64,000 bases of DNA from Arthrobacter sp042667405 (GCF_042667405.1 NZ_JBHVAL010000003.1:124001-188000); one strand, 5' to 3'; shown: positions 42,808 to 51,841, counted from the stretch's first letter. Numbers and translations: made by a program. Notes: generated by a model from the sequence alone, not told the origin.

Positions 42808-43055
42808 CTCCGATCAACCGTGATGCGATGGCCGCCTTCCTGTACCGCTTGGCCGACCGCCCTGCGTACGAGGCACCCGCGGTATCGCCGTTCAGGGACG
42901 TTGTCACCAGCCAGCAGTTCTACAAGGAAATGGCATGGATGATGGAAATGGAGATTTCGACGGGCTGGTTGGAAGCGGACGGCTCTCGAAGCTACAAGCC
43001 GTTGTCGCCCATTAACCGCGACGCCATGGCAGCATTCCTTTACCGGATGCCGTAG
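42753..43055 (+). pseudogene. displaced C-terminal SLH-like repeats of the second protease
   Basis: In this frame the sequence resumes at GISSGW and reads PINRDAMAAFLYRLADR, SPFRDVVTSQQFYKEMAW and ends PINRDAMAAFLYRMP, the natural end seen in the paralogue. Compared with LAETGISSGW in that gene, 10 bases are missing at the junction. There is no ribosome binding site, so it is not a separate gene. Its last 44 bases overlap the convergent acyltransferase gene. Confidence 0.85.
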
Positions 43056-44397
43056 GCGCCGGAACTCCCGCAAACCTGCCTGGCATGGGGGTTTGCGGCC
43101 GTTCCCGAACCTTGCCGGTCACCAGAACCACCGCGATCACCAGCAACAGCAGGCCCCACGTAGCGTTAGCCGCGTCAAGCGCCGTCCGCATCACGACAAA
43201 GGGCGGAATGATGGCCAGCACAGTCGCAACAATAATCCGCCACATCGCCGGCCGTGAGGCACCCGGGGCCAGTGCTGTGCTGGCAAGCTCCAAACGGACC
43301 AAGGGCAGGGAGACCAGCAGCACCAGAACCCAGGCGGCCACGTAGAAGACCGGCCGGCTGAGCCACCATTGAACCCCCGCGGGCTCGGGGAACGGCAGCC
43401 GCAGGAGCAGGGCGATCCCGAACATCGCGATGATCAACGGCAGGTGCCACAGATAGATGGTCATGGCACGGCTACCCACAACAAACATCACCTTCTGGAT
43501 CCAACCAAGCTGCACGCACCGCTGCAGCACGGGGTAGAAGGCCTTCACCAGCAGCACATGTGCCAGGCCAACCAGGATCAAGGGAAACATCGGCGGGTTT
43601 TGGTTGGTGAGCATGTCCACCGGGTACGGACCCGAGTGCGTTAACAGCGCCAACGCCGCGTAGCAACCCGCCGCAGCAAGAACCAATTGCCAACCCGCAA
43701 AGCGGTCAAAGAACCCGTCGGCGTAGAAGAACCCCAGCTGCTGCAATAGCCCCCACACGAACACCATATTCAGCAGCCCGATCGGGTTTGAGTCGAAGCC
43801 CCAGGGATTGTGCTCCAAGCCCAGGCGGAAAACATCCACGACGACGGCGCCCGCGGCCAGCGCAGCGATGGTCCGGTAGGGTGCGGCCTCGTGAAGTTTC
43901 GCCATCGTGGGCACCATGGCCTGGCAGATCAGGTACGCGGCAAGGAACCACAACTGCACTCCGGCGCCCGCAGCGATAACGGAGAGCAGCGCGCCCGGGA
44001 CGCCGGCCGCCGTCGCACTCCACAGCGCAACCGTGAGGAAGGCGTACAACGCAACGGTAGGTCGAACCAGCCGCAACACACGGTTCCTCAGATAATCACC
44101 GGCGTCGCCTCCTTTACGGCGCAGACTCCGCCATGAGGTCAAGGAAGCGAAACCGCCTACTACAAAGAACAGCGGCATCACTTGGCCAAACCATGTGCCT
44201 TGGGCGAACCAGCTGAGGGAGGTCAGCGGGTTGTCCACCCCGATCCCGGACTGGTCCACGCTGATGCCCATCATGAGCAGGTGTACGGCGACCACGGCAA
44301 ACATGCACACTACCCGGATGAAGTCCACAACGAGGTCACGTGAGGCCGGGACGGTTGCGGCCTTGCATGGCAGGCCGGGTTTCAGGGCGGATGACAT
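43012..44397 (-). CDS. acyltransferase family 3 membrane protein
   Basis: This 461-residue protein has about ten to eleven helices and the acyltransferase-3 pattern: RDLVVDFIRVVCMFAVVAVHLLM with the conserved R and H at the first helix, MPLFFVVGGFAS, LRRKGGDAGDYLRNRVLRLVRP, and YLWHLPLII near the C-terminal end. Such proteins transfer acyl groups to cell-surface sugars or lipids. The acceptor is not known. Its 3' end overlaps the protease fragment by 44 bases in the convergent direction. A perfect inverted repeat lies just upstream of its start. Confidence 0.87.
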   Translation of the reverse strand: MSSALKPGLPCKAATVPASRDLVVDFIRVVCMFAVVAVHLLMMGISVDQSGIGVDNPLTSLSWFAQGTWFGQVMPLFFVVGGFASLTSWRSLRRKGGDAGDYLRNRVLRLVRPTVALYAFLTVALWSATAAGVPGALLSVIAAGAGVQLWFLAAYLICQAMVPTMAKLHEAAPYRTIAALAAGAVVVDVFRLGLEHNPWGFDSNPIGLLNMVFVWGLLQQLGFFYADGFFDRFAGWQLVLAAAGCYAALALLTHSGPYPVDMLTNQNPPMFPLILVGLAHVLLVKAFYPVLQRCVQLGWIQKVMFVVGSRAMTIYLWHLPLIIAMFGIALLLRLPFPEPAGVQWWLSRPVFYVAAWVLVLLVSLPLVRLELASTALAPGASRPAMWRIIVATVLAIIPPFVVMRTALDAANATWGLLLLVIAVVLVTGKVRERPQTPMPGRFAGVPAPTASGKGMLPWRRG

Positions 44398-44420
44398 GGG
44401 GGCTCCTGGAGTTATCCATC

Positions 44421-44443
44421 GTTAGTCCATCGATTGGACTAAC
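44421..44443. promoter_or_regulatory. perfect inverted repeat, putative operator of the acyltransferase gene
   Basis: GTTAGTCCA (44421-44429) and TGGACTAAC (44435-44443) form 9-bp arms around TCGAT. The site is 24 bases upstream of the acyltransferase start at 44397, in promoter position. The form suits a TetR-type dimer, but no regulator gene is adjacent. Confidence 0.55.
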
Positions 44444-44625
44444 TGTAGCCCATCGCGGTGCATTCGTCGACGTAATCCGCAGAAACGTTGGGCATTACCG
44501 GGTCAGGATCGGCGCACCACGTCGTAGCCTAGTGGGGAGGACCCGGCCAATTTCCCGAGTTTGAGGCAGTGCATTGAGGGGTCCCCGCCATATCCCACCA
44601 ATCAAGAACGGCAGCGCTGATCACT

Positions 44626-44853
44626 ATGCACATCAGGGAATTTTGGAATCAGCTTTCTCCCGAAACGCAGCAATGGCTCATCGACAATCCGGGCAGTGTG
44701 ATGGTGCCCCGGACTGTCACCACGATCATCAAGGGGCAGACCGGCGACGACAGTGCCGTGGATATCCATGGCGCCACCGTGCTGACGGATGAGGACCGTG
44801 CCTTCATCCGGGAGCAGGCCCGCCGGGTTCGCAGCGACGCTACGGAGGGCTGA
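44626..44853 (+). CDS. small conserved-looking hypothetical protein (75 aa)
   Basis: This small acidic, soluble protein (MHIREFWNQLSPETQQWLID ... LTDEDRAFIREQARRVRSD) shows coherent codon use, a compact predicted helix at each end and no membrane segment. There is no recognisable domain and the ribosome binding site is weak. Its strand differs from both neighbours, so it is a single-gene unit. I believe it is a real gene from its composition, without a function. Confidence 0.6.
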   Translation: MHIREFWNQLSPETQQWLIDNPGSVMVPRTVTTIIKGQTGDDSAVDIHGATVLTDEDRAFIREQARRVRSDATEG

Positions 44854-44882
44854 AGCCGATGGCGGTGTGCCGCCGTCGAGCC

Positions 44883-45794
44883 TTAGCTCTTTCGGGCCGC
44901 CAGGCCGAACAGCCACGTGCCGCCAAGCGCTGAGAGGTATCCAGCGATGGCTATGAAGGCTGTGCCTGCCCAAAAGTAGTCGATGGTGCTGTCGGTGCTG
45001 AGTCCCGGCATTACTTGAAACAGCGAGTAGGCGGCCACCATCAAGGCGATCAGGAGGGCGGTAACGGTAAGCCAAACCCAGATCCGGGATGCGGCCCAAT
45101 GTTCGCCGTAGCCCTTCCAGACGTTCCAACTGCTGCCGGTGCGCAGGACCAGCCAGCCAGCGGGGAGCATCACCGCGGCCACCACCAGGAATGCAGCTAT
45201 GACGTCGGCGGGGCGGTGCCACTGGTTGATGAGGGTCGAGATGCCGGTGGCAACAGCGAACATGCTTCCCAGGAAGCCGGCCAGCGGCCGCCAGCGCGGG
45301 GAAACCATGAGGAACACAGCTGCCGCAGCGGAGGCGGCAAGCGTGGTATGTCCTGAGGGGAGTGAGTTCAACTCCAAGGTCTGTACGCCGCGGTCGGGAC
45401 GGTCCGGGATGAAGAATTTGAGGACCTGGGTGGCCAGGTTGGCGGCAACGCAGGCGGCCACAGCGATTCCCGCAGCCCTCCAGCGGCGCCGGGCGACGGT
45501 CACGAAGAGCACCATGACGGTGGCAATCGCTAGGGAAAGCATGGGGAGCATGTCCAGGAATTCGGTGGAGGCCCGGCCTGCGGTTCCGCTGAGGGTTGTG
45601 GCCTCGACCAACGCCGACTCGTCGATGAACTGGCCGGGAGTGGTTCGCACAAAGAAGTAATACGTTGCCGCGAGGCCCACGATGCTGGCGATGGTGGCCA
45701 GGCAAAAGAGGAAACCTGTGCCACTGCCTGCGGCGCGTGCTTCAAGCGGCCGTTTGCTCGACCTCCCGCTGGTGCGGAATTGCTGGGAACTCAT
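44883..45794 (-). CDS. PAP2-family phosphatase
   Basis: This 303-residue membrane protein carries the three PAP2 motifs: KFFIPDRPD (K-x6-R-P), LPSGHTT (P-S-G-H) and NQWHRPADVIAAF (the usual S-R-x5-H-x3-D replaced by N-Q-W-H-R-P-A-D). Members dephosphorylate lipid phosphates such as undecaprenyl pyrophosphate, which is needed to recycle the carrier for wall and capsule synthesis. Six helices are seen. The start ATG at 45794 gives a normal N-terminus; an upstream in-frame start at 45896 adds 34 unlikely residues. Confidence 0.85.
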   Translation of the reverse strand: MSSQQFRTSGRSSKRPLEARAAGSGTGFLFCLATIASIVGLAATYYFFVRTTPGQFIDESALVEATTLSGTAGRASTEFLDMLPMLSLAIATVMVLFVTVARRRWRAAGIAVAACVAANLATQVLKFFIPDRPDRGVQTLELNSLPSGHTTLAASAAAAVFLMVSPRWRPLAGFLGSMFAVATGISTLINQWHRPADVIAAFLVVAAVMLPAGWLVLRTGSSWNVWKGYGEHWAASRIWVWLTVTALLIALMVAAYSLFQVMPGLSTDSTIDYFWAGTAFIAIAGYLSALGGTWLFGLAARKS

Positions 45795-45889
45795 TCTGTC
45801 TAGATTGCCACAATTCGCTGGACGCCTCATGTGAATCGGAACCCAGCGTGGCGGGACTCCGTGAGGCGCAAGCAACAATTCTGTGACAC

Positions 45890-45936
45890 TTGACACGTGT
45901 TAGGTGACGGGCATACGCTTCCTAACACGTGTTAGG
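45890..45936 (+). promoter_or_regulatory. promoter with LacI-type operators for the fructan operon
   Basis: A TTGACA (45890-45895) and TACGCT (45914-45919) spaced by 18 bases form a likely promoter. The perfect palindrome CCTAACACGTGTTAGG lies at 45921-45936 just downstream, and a second, partial copy (GACACGTGTTAGG) overlaps the -35 region at 45892-45904. Central CG with flanking inverted arms is typical of LacI-family operators. A similar site precedes the lacI-type gene at 51791. Confidence 0.75.
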
Positions 45937-45949
45937 GAAGGAAAATGAC

Positions 45950-47368
45950 ATGTCGGGAACCAATGGGGCTTTGCGCGAATTCACACGTAGAAGTGCCCTC
46001 ACAGCCCTCGGCGCCGGAATTGTCGGACTGACTGCGGCGTCGTGGCCGCGCTTGACCGGCGCCGATATCCCAGGCCGGGGAGACAACAGCCTCAGCATCG
46101 CCATCATGGGCACCGCCGCAGACGCCGCAGCCCGCCAGAAGGTCATCGACGCCTTCGCCAAGGTCCACCCTGAGATCAAGGTCAAGGTCCAAGCCATCCA
46201 GGCCGTGGACTGGAAAGACTTCTTCACCAAGATCCTCACCATGGTGGCCGCAGGAACGCCACCGGACGTGGTCTACGTGGCAACGGAAGGAGCCCAGCTT
46301 TTCGCCGAGAAGCTCGCCCACCCGTTGGACGAGTACCTCCGCCGCGATGCCGACCACATGAAGGAGTACTTCGCGGACGTCCACCCCAGCTTGGTGGAAG
46401 CCTTCATGTACAAAGGCAGCCTGTTCCAGCTTCCCATCGACTGGAACGCCGCCAACATGTACTACAACACCACGGCACTCCGGCAGGCAGGCCTTGACCG
46501 GCCCGCCGATGATTGGACGCACACCGACTTCCGGGCCACCCTTGCGGCCATGAAGAAGGCGAATCCCAAAGACTTCACTCCGTACTACTGGACCAACAGG
46601 CTCTTCGGCGGAGTGGTGCCGTGGCTCTACGCCAACGACACGAGCTTCCTCAAGGAAACCAAGTCCGGCGGCGGCGAGTGGCTGTGGGACGGCTTCTATG
46701 CCAACGACCCCTCGCGCGGCCTCCGCTCCGGGGGCTACCAGTGGCTCGAACCCAACGCGGACGATCCCCGGGTCTTCGAATCCTTCGATTACCTCCGCGG
46801 GCTCGTCAAGGACGGACTCGGCGTCCGTCCCGAAGAAGGCGGCGGCAGCTCACTGATCGGCCTCTTCGCCTCCAACCGCATAGGTACGACGCCGGCCGGT
46901 GGCTATTGGGTGCAAGGCCTCCACGAGGCGGGGATGACAGAGGACGGATTCGATGTCCAGTTCTTCCCCAAGTGGCGGTCCCAGCGGCACCAGTTCGGCA
47001 CCGCGGGCTACGCGATCATGAAGACGGCCAAGGACAAGGACGCCGCCTGGGAATGGGTGAAGTTCTCCTCAAGCCTGGAAGCCATGCGGATCGTGTTCCC
47101 CACGCCGAACACCACACCCGCCCGCCGCTCCATGGTGAACGAGCAGCTCTATTCGGGAACAGGGCCCAAGCACTGGAAGGTCTTCTACGACACCCTGGAC
47201 CGTTTCCCCACCACAGGTCCCATTCCAGCGCCACCCCAGCAGGCCGCCGTCGAGACCGCCCTGATGAAAAACGTAAGCCTGGCTGTCAGCGGTGACGAGC
47301 GCCAACTCAAGGACGCGCTCAACTCCATGCAGCGTGACCTTGAACTGGCCCTGAGGAGGCAGCCATGA
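45950..47368 (+). CDS. sugar ABC transporter substrate-binding protein
   Basis: This 472-residue protein belongs to the family-1 extracellular solute-binding proteins for oligosaccharides. Its N-terminus carries a twin-arginine signal (FTRRSALTALGAGIVGLTAA) and no lipobox cysteine, which is unusual for a Gram-positive binding protein; it may stay membrane-held by an uncleaved signal. Mature features include VAAGTPPDVVYVATEGAQ and PIDWNAANMYYNT. The ATG at 45950 follows AGGGAAGG. It is the first gene of an operon with two permeases and a GH32 enzyme, so fructans or sucrose are the likely ligands. Confidence 0.9.
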   Translation: MSGTNGALREFTRRSALTALGAGIVGLTAASWPRLTGADIPGRGDNSLSIAIMGTAADAAARQKVIDAFAKVHPEIKVKVQAIQAVDWKDFFTKILTMVAAGTPPDVVYVATEGAQLFAEKLAHPLDEYLRRDADHMKEYFADVHPSLVEAFMYKGSLFQLPIDWNAANMYYNTTALRQAGLDRPADDWTHTDFRATLAAMKKANPKDFTPYYWTNRLFGGVVPWLYANDTSFLKETKSGGGEWLWDGFYANDPSRGLRSGGYQWLEPNADDPRVFESFDYLRGLVKDGLGVRPEEGGGSSLIGLFASNRIGTTPAGGYWVQGLHEAGMTEDGFDVQFFPKWRSQRHQFGTAGYAIMKTAKDKDAAWEWVKFSSSLEAMRIVFPTPNTTPARRSMVNEQLYSGTGPKHWKVFYDTLDRFPTTGPIPAPPQQAAVETALMKNVSLAVSGDERQLKDALNSMQRDLELALRRQP

Positions 47369-48315
47369 GCACAACCACCAGTGCGCCCGCCCCGACAGGA
47401 AGGCAGGCCACCCGCAAATCCCCGCACGATTCCAAGCGGGGACGCGTGCAGCAGCGCTGGCTCCCTTGGGCTTTCCTGGCACCGACCATCGCGGGCATGG
47501 GCATCTTCACGCTGCTGCCAATCGTCGCGTCGATCGCGCTCGCCTTCTTCCGCTGGGACATCATCTCGGCGCCGACGTTCGTGGGCTTCGACAACTTCGC
47601 GGAGGTGGTCCAGGATCCAACCGTCAGGGTGTCGTTCCTGAACACCATCGTGTTCGTGATAGTTGCCGTGGCGTTGCAGCTCGGGTTGGCCCTGGGGCTG
47701 GCCATCATGGTGCAGGAGAAGCTGCCGGCCTGGCTCAGGGTGTTCTTCCGCTCGGCGTTCTTCTTCCCCCTGATCCTGTCCGCGGCATCGGTCTCGATCT
47801 TCATGCGCTACCTCTTCAACGAGCAATTCGGCGTCGTGAACTGGTTGTTGTCGATCGTCGGCATCCCGGCGGTACCGTGGCTGACCACGCCAGGTGGGTC
47901 TGCCGCCGTCGTGATTCTTGTGTACGTATGGCAGAACTTTGGCTTCTCGTTCCTTTTGTTCATCGGCGGCCTCGCGTCGATTCCGGTGGAGACCTACGAG
48001 GCCGCCTCCATTGACGGTGCAACCGGTTGGCGCAAGCACTGGTACGTCACCCTGCCGCTGCTGAGCCCCACCACCCTGGTTGCCTCGGTGATGGCCATCA
48101 TCAACGCGCTCCAGGTATTCGATCAGCCCTACGTGCTCACCCGGGGCGGACCCGGCGACTCGACGCGCACCGCCGTCATGGTGATCTTCGAGTCAGCGTT
48201 CCAGCGCCTCGAATTCGGCCAGGCCTCGGCGATCGGCGTGATCCTGACGCTCATCATCATGGGCATCACCGCCGCCCAATTCCGGCTCAGCAAACGATTC
48301 GTCTTCTACCAGTGA
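47365..48315 (+). CDS. sugar ABC transporter permease, MalF/UgpA type
   Basis: This 316-residue protein has six to seven helices and the binding-protein-dependent permease motif EAASIDGATGWRKHWYVTLPLL (E-A-A-x-I-D-G-A). Its start overlaps the binding-protein stop (ATGA). It pairs with the permease downstream. No ATPase gene is present in the operon; actinobacterial sugar ABC systems commonly share an MsiK-type ATPase encoded elsewhere. Confidence 0.94.
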   Translation: MSTTTSAPAPTGRQATRKSPHDSKRGRVQQRWLPWAFLAPTIAGMGIFTLLPIVASIALAFFRWDIISAPTFVGFDNFAEVVQDPTVRVSFLNTIVFVIVAVALQLGLALGLAIMVQEKLPAWLRVFFRSAFFFPLILSAASVSIFMRYLFNEQFGVVNWLLSIVGIPAVPWLTTPGGSAAVVILVYVWQNFGFSFLLFIGGLASIPVETYEAASIDGATGWRKHWYVTLPLLSPTTLVASVMAIINALQVFDQPYVLTRGGPGDSTRTAVMVIFESAFQRLEFGQASAIGVILTLIIMGITAAQFRLSKRFVFYQ

Positions 48316-48323
48316 GGCCCGCC

Positions 48324-49196
48324 ATGACAACCATCCAAGAACGTGTCACCACCACGGCGCCCGTAACCACCCGGAAGAAGCGCGATTGGTCAGTGGCCGT
48401 GCGCGTCCTCGTCTTGCTGATCGCGTCCGTCTTTGTCCTCGGCCCCGTGTTGTGGACGCTGTCCACCTCGCTGCGGCCGCCGTCGGAATCCTTCCAGCTG
48501 CCGCCGGCCTTCCTGCCGCTCAATCCGGACCTGACCTCCTACGAGCAAGTGTTCAAGCAGCTCAACATCGTGGCGCTGGTCGTGAACAGCGCCCTGGTGA
48601 CCGGGCTGATCGCGGTAGGACAGATGATCACCGCGGCACTGGCCGGTTACGCCTTCGCGCACCTTCGTTTCCGTGGGCGCGGCGCCCTGTTCTCCATCGT
48701 GCTGGCCACCATGATGGTGCCCGCTCAGGTCACGATCGTGCCCGTGTTCATGCTGATCCGCGGCGTAGGGCTCTCTGACACGCTGCTCGCGTTGATCATT
48801 CCCGCCATCCCGACGGCGTTCGGCACCTTCCTGATGCGCCAGTACTTCCTGGGGTTGCCGGGAGAGCTCGCTGAAGCGGCCGCCATTGACGGCGCTTCGC
48901 CGTGGCGCACCTTCCGTTCCGTCTACGCACCGCTTGCCATGCCGGGCCTGGCGATCGTGGGCATCCTGGCGTTCAACTTCCACTGGAACGAGTTCTTCAG
49001 GCCGCTCATCATGACCATCTCCGAGCAGAACTTCACCCTCCCGTTGGGTCTGGTGTCGCTCCAAGGCAACCTCGGCACCGGCAGTATCTCCGTGGTCCTG
49101 GCCGGTGTGGTCCTCTCCATGATTCCCGCGCTGGTGGTGTTCATGTTCGGTCAGCGCGCGCTGCAGGATGGACTCACCGCAGGCACGGGCAAGTAA
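48324..49196 (+). CDS. sugar ABC transporter permease, MalG/UgpE type
   Basis: This 290-residue protein has six helices and the motif ELAEAAAIDGASPWRTFRSVY. The N-terminal residues are basic and cytoplasmic. The ATG at 48324 lies 8 bases after the first permease stop, in a short spacer with a weak site (GAGG); a longer open frame upstream overlaps that gene and is not used. It completes the membrane part of the importer. Confidence 0.94.
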   Translation: MTTIQERVTTTAPVTTRKKRDWSVAVRVLVLLIASVFVLGPVLWTLSTSLRPPSESFQLPPAFLPLNPDLTSYEQVFKQLNIVALVVNSALVTGLIAVGQMITAALAGYAFAHLRFRGRGALFSIVLATMMVPAQVTIVPVFMLIRGVGLSDTLLALIIPAIPTAFGTFLMRQYFLGLPGELAEAAAIDGASPWRTFRSVYAPLAMPGLAIVGILAFNFHWNEFFRPLIMTISEQNFTLPLGLVSLQGNLGTGSISVVLAGVVLSMIPALVVFMFGQRALQDGLTAGTGK

Positions 49197-49224
49197 TTTC
49201 ATCTCCATTCTGAAAGGGGTTCCG

Positions 49225-50598
49225 TTGACGGACCTTGCACTCATTGACTCCCTGGCATCCGCTTCGACGCACCCGGACCCGGCCTTCCCGAGGTTCCACC
49301 CGCGTCCGGCACAGGGCTGGATCAACGACCCCAACGGCGTCAGCTTCATCGACGGCCGGTACCACGTGTTCTTCCAGTACAACCCCTTGTCCGCCCGGCA
49401 TCACCAGATCCAGTGGGGCCATGTGAGCTCTCCGGACCTGGTCCGCTGGGAAGAACACCCGGTGGCGCTGGTTCCCCAGGCCGGCGGCCCGGACTCTGCC
49501 GGCTGCTGGACGGGCGTGGTGACCTCCGATAACGGCGTTCCGACGGCCGCATACTCCGGTGTGAAGGACCACGGCGGTCATTCGCAGGTAGTGATCGCGC
49601 GTGGTTCCGCGGATCTGGTGACGTGGGAGCAGGACGGACACGTCGCTGCCTCCATGCCCGCCGATCCGCTGGTCACCGCAGTGCGCGATCCCTTCATCTT
49701 CCACTTCAATGGCACCCGCTACGCCATGCAGGGTGCGGGCCTGGCCGACGGGCGTGCCGCCTTGCTGCTGTACACGGTGGACTCCCTGGATGACTGGAAG
49801 TACCAGGGAATCTGGCTCACCACGGCCAACCCTGTCGCTGCCCAGTACACGCCGGCCGAGATCTGGGAGTGCCCGCAGCTGGTAGAGGTGCCGGTGGCTT
49901 CCGGCGGTTCCACATGGGTCATGATGTTCTCGCTCTGGCTTTCCGGGGACGACCACGAGCACGCCAATGGCGTGGGGCATCTGATCGGCTCTCTTTCGGC
50001 CGATCCGGAGACCGGGTTGCCGGTGTTTACACCTGTCTCAGGTGGGAAGTCCGATCTTGGACGCGACTTCTACGCACCGCAGATCGTGCAGCTTTCTTAT
50101 GGTGCATCTGCTTCGGCTTTGCTTATTGGTTGGGCCAACGAAGGGCCCGGACGCGACGGCCGGCGCGGCCGCACCCAGGAAGAAATTGACGACGCCGGGT
50201 GGTCGGGTGTGTTGACGCATCCTCGCGTTTTGTCCGTGGCTGATGGGGCGTTGGTGGTTGCTCCCGCGCCGGAAGTCGGCGCTTACCGGGGTGCTTCTGT
50301 GGCTTCGGGGGCTACCGGATCGGTTGAGGTTCCTGGGTTTGCCGAGGTGCTGGTGTCCGGTGCCGGCACTGTTTCCTTGGAACTCGGTGACGGTTCTGGT
50401 TCCCAGGCGGTCTATTCGGGTGAGCTGGTTGAGGGGGAGGAGCTCCGGATCTTCATCGATGCCTCCCTGGTGGAGGTGTACTCGTCGGGGTCCGTGGCGA
50501 CTACCCTTCGGGCCTACCCCGCGCCCGGGGAATCCTGGACGCTCACCCTTCCCGATGGCGCGACCGCCGACGTGTGGGACCTGGCCCTGCCCGCCTGA
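49225..50598 (+). CDS. glycoside hydrolase family 32 (beta-fructosidase, levanase/invertase type)
   Basis: This 457-residue enzyme has the GH32 signatures: RPAQGWINDPNGVSF with the nucleophile Asp (about residue 34), VRDPFIFHF with the R-D-P motif (about 153), and EIWECPQL with the E-C acid/base (about 215). A C-terminal beta-sandwich ends in IFIDASLVEVYSSG. No signal peptide is visible, so it acts inside the cell on imported fructosides such as sucrose or short fructans. TTG at 49225 is chosen because GAAAGGGG precedes it. Last gene of the operon. Confidence 0.93.
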   Translation: MTDLALIDSLASASTHPDPAFPRFHPRPAQGWINDPNGVSFIDGRYHVFFQYNPLSARHHQIQWGHVSSPDLVRWEEHPVALVPQAGGPDSAGCWTGVVTSDNGVPTAAYSGVKDHGGHSQVVIARGSADLVTWEQDGHVAASMPADPLVTAVRDPFIFHFNGTRYAMQGAGLADGRAALLLYTVDSLDDWKYQGIWLTTANPVAAQYTPAEIWECPQLVEVPVASGGSTWVMMFSLWLSGDDHEHANGVGHLIGSLSADPETGLPVFTPVSGGKSDLGRDFYAPQIVQLSYGASASALLIGWANEGPGRDGRRGRTQEEIDDAGWSGVLTHPRVLSVADGALVVAPAPEVGAYRGASVASGATGSVEVPGFAEVLVSGAGTVSLELGDGSGSQAVYSGELVEGEELRIFIDASLVEVYSSGSVATTLRAYPAPGESWTLTLPDGATADVWDLALPA

Positions 50599-50726
50599 TC
50601 TTTCCCGTTGTGAGGCCTGCTTTGCGCGCTACTTCCTCAGCAGGGCCCACGCCGCCCGGGTTCCTTGGCCGAGCTTGCGAGGTTAGGGAGGCGGTGGGGA
50701 TGCAGAGTGGGCCTCGCACGTGGGGC

Positions 50727-51791
50727 TCAGCGTGGTGCTGGGCCCGTTGACTCCCGCACCACCAAGCGGCAGGGGACCAGCGTCTCCATGGTGGGGGCCG
50801 CCGTCGTGCTTTCAGTGCCCGTGCTTTCAGTCCCCTCAATGGTTCCCAAGAGAGCTGCCATGGCTGCCTGCCCGATCTCACGCAACGGCAGGGCCATGGT
50901 GGTGAGGGCAGGGACCATGGTGTTGGCGATCCGGTGTTCGTCGTCGTAGCCCATGATGGAGAGGTCGCCGGGGATGCTGAGGCCAAGGCGCGATGCCGCC
51001 AGCGCAACGCCGATGGCCAGGCGGTCGTTGGCACACATGATGGCGGTCGGCCGGTTGGTGGTTTCCACGTCGTCGAGCAGGCGCATGGCCCAGGTGAAGC
51101 CGTCATTGATATCCCAGCCGGCGTGCGTGATCCGGTCCTCCCTGATGCCGATCCCGGCGTGCTCAAAAGCGTCCTTGAAACCCTGCACGCGGAGGGGAGC
51201 GGCAGGGTCTTCGCCGGCACCGGCCACAAGGGCGATATCCCGGTGACCGAGTTTCAAGAGGTGTTCCGTGGCCTCGCGGCCGCCGGTGACTTCGTCCGGG
51301 ATGACGTGGTGAAGCTGGGGTTGGGGGTGCTCGTCGTAGCAGTTGGCCAGGACTGACGGGACGCGGAGCATACCTTGCGGGATCTCGATCGGCTTCAAGC
51401 CCACAGTCACGTACATCAGGCCATCCACCTGCCGGTCCAGGAGGGTCTCGATGGCACTGGCATCCCGGGCGGCGTCGCTCTCGGTGTCCATGACAACGGT
51501 GACGAAGCCACGGCTGCGCGCGACGTCGTCCGCGCCGCCGATGATGTTGCCGTCGAAAGGGCTCACTACTACCGCGTCGGAGACTATGCCAATGACGCGT
51601 GATCGCTGGTTCCGCAGGCTGAGGGCAATGGCATTGGGGGAGTAGTTCAGCTCCTGGGCCGCCAAACGGATGCGGTCCTGGCTTTCCTTGGCCACATTGC
51701 CGTCACCCCGGCCATTGAGGACGAGTGAGACCGCACTTCGGGACACGCCGGCCCTCTTGGCGACGTCCAATGCGGTGGCCTTGCGGTTCAT
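50727..51791 (-). CDS. LacI-family transcriptional regulator
   Basis: This 354-residue regulator has the LacI helix-turn-helix (ATALDVAKRAGVSRSAVSLV, about residues 5-24), the hinge helix (NYSPNAIALSLRNQRS) and a periplasmic-binding-like sensor domain (GIVSDAVVVSPFDGNIIGG, MCANDRLAIGVALAASRLG, IMGYDDEHRIANTMVPALTT). It is convergent with the fructan operon. The start at 51791 has AGGAGAG. An operator-like site resembling the one before the operon lies 35 bases upstream, so repression of both itself and the operon is likely. The inducer is presumably a fructose-containing sugar. Confidence 0.92.
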   Translation of the reverse strand: MNRKATALDVAKRAGVSRSAVSLVLNGRGDGNVAKESQDRIRLAAQELNYSPNAIALSLRNQRSRVIGIVSDAVVVSPFDGNIIGGADDVARSRGFVTVVMDTESDAARDASAIETLLDRQVDGLMYVTVGLKPIEIPQGMLRVPSVLANCYDEHPQPQLHHVIPDEVTGGREATEHLLKLGHRDIALVAGAGEDPAAPLRVQGFKDAFEHAGIGIREDRITHAGWDINDGFTWAMRLLDDVETTNRPTAIMCANDRLAIGVALAASRLGLSIPGDLSIMGYDDEHRIANTMVPALTTMALPLREIGQAAMAALLGTIEGTESTGTESTTAAPTMETLVPCRLVVRESTGPAPR

Positions 51792-51825
51792 CGATGTCCT
51801 CTCCTGACGCTTAGTCAGCAGTCTA

Positions 51826-51841
51826 CCTAACGCGTGTGAGG
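51826..51841. promoter_or_regulatory. operator-like site before the lacI-type gene
   Basis: CCTAACGCGTGTGAGG differs from the palindrome at 45921-45936 (CCTAACACGTGTTAGG) at only two positions. It lies 35 bases upstream of the regulator start, suggesting autoregulation. Confidence 0.65.

Noticed and set aside
42753..43055. A separate small SLH-like protein gene
   Set aside because: It has no start site and continues the interrupted repeat of the protease before it.
48027..48323. An N-terminal extension of the second sugar permease
   Set aside because: It lies inside the first permease gene in another frame and is Arg/His-rich; the ATG at 48324 gives the family start.
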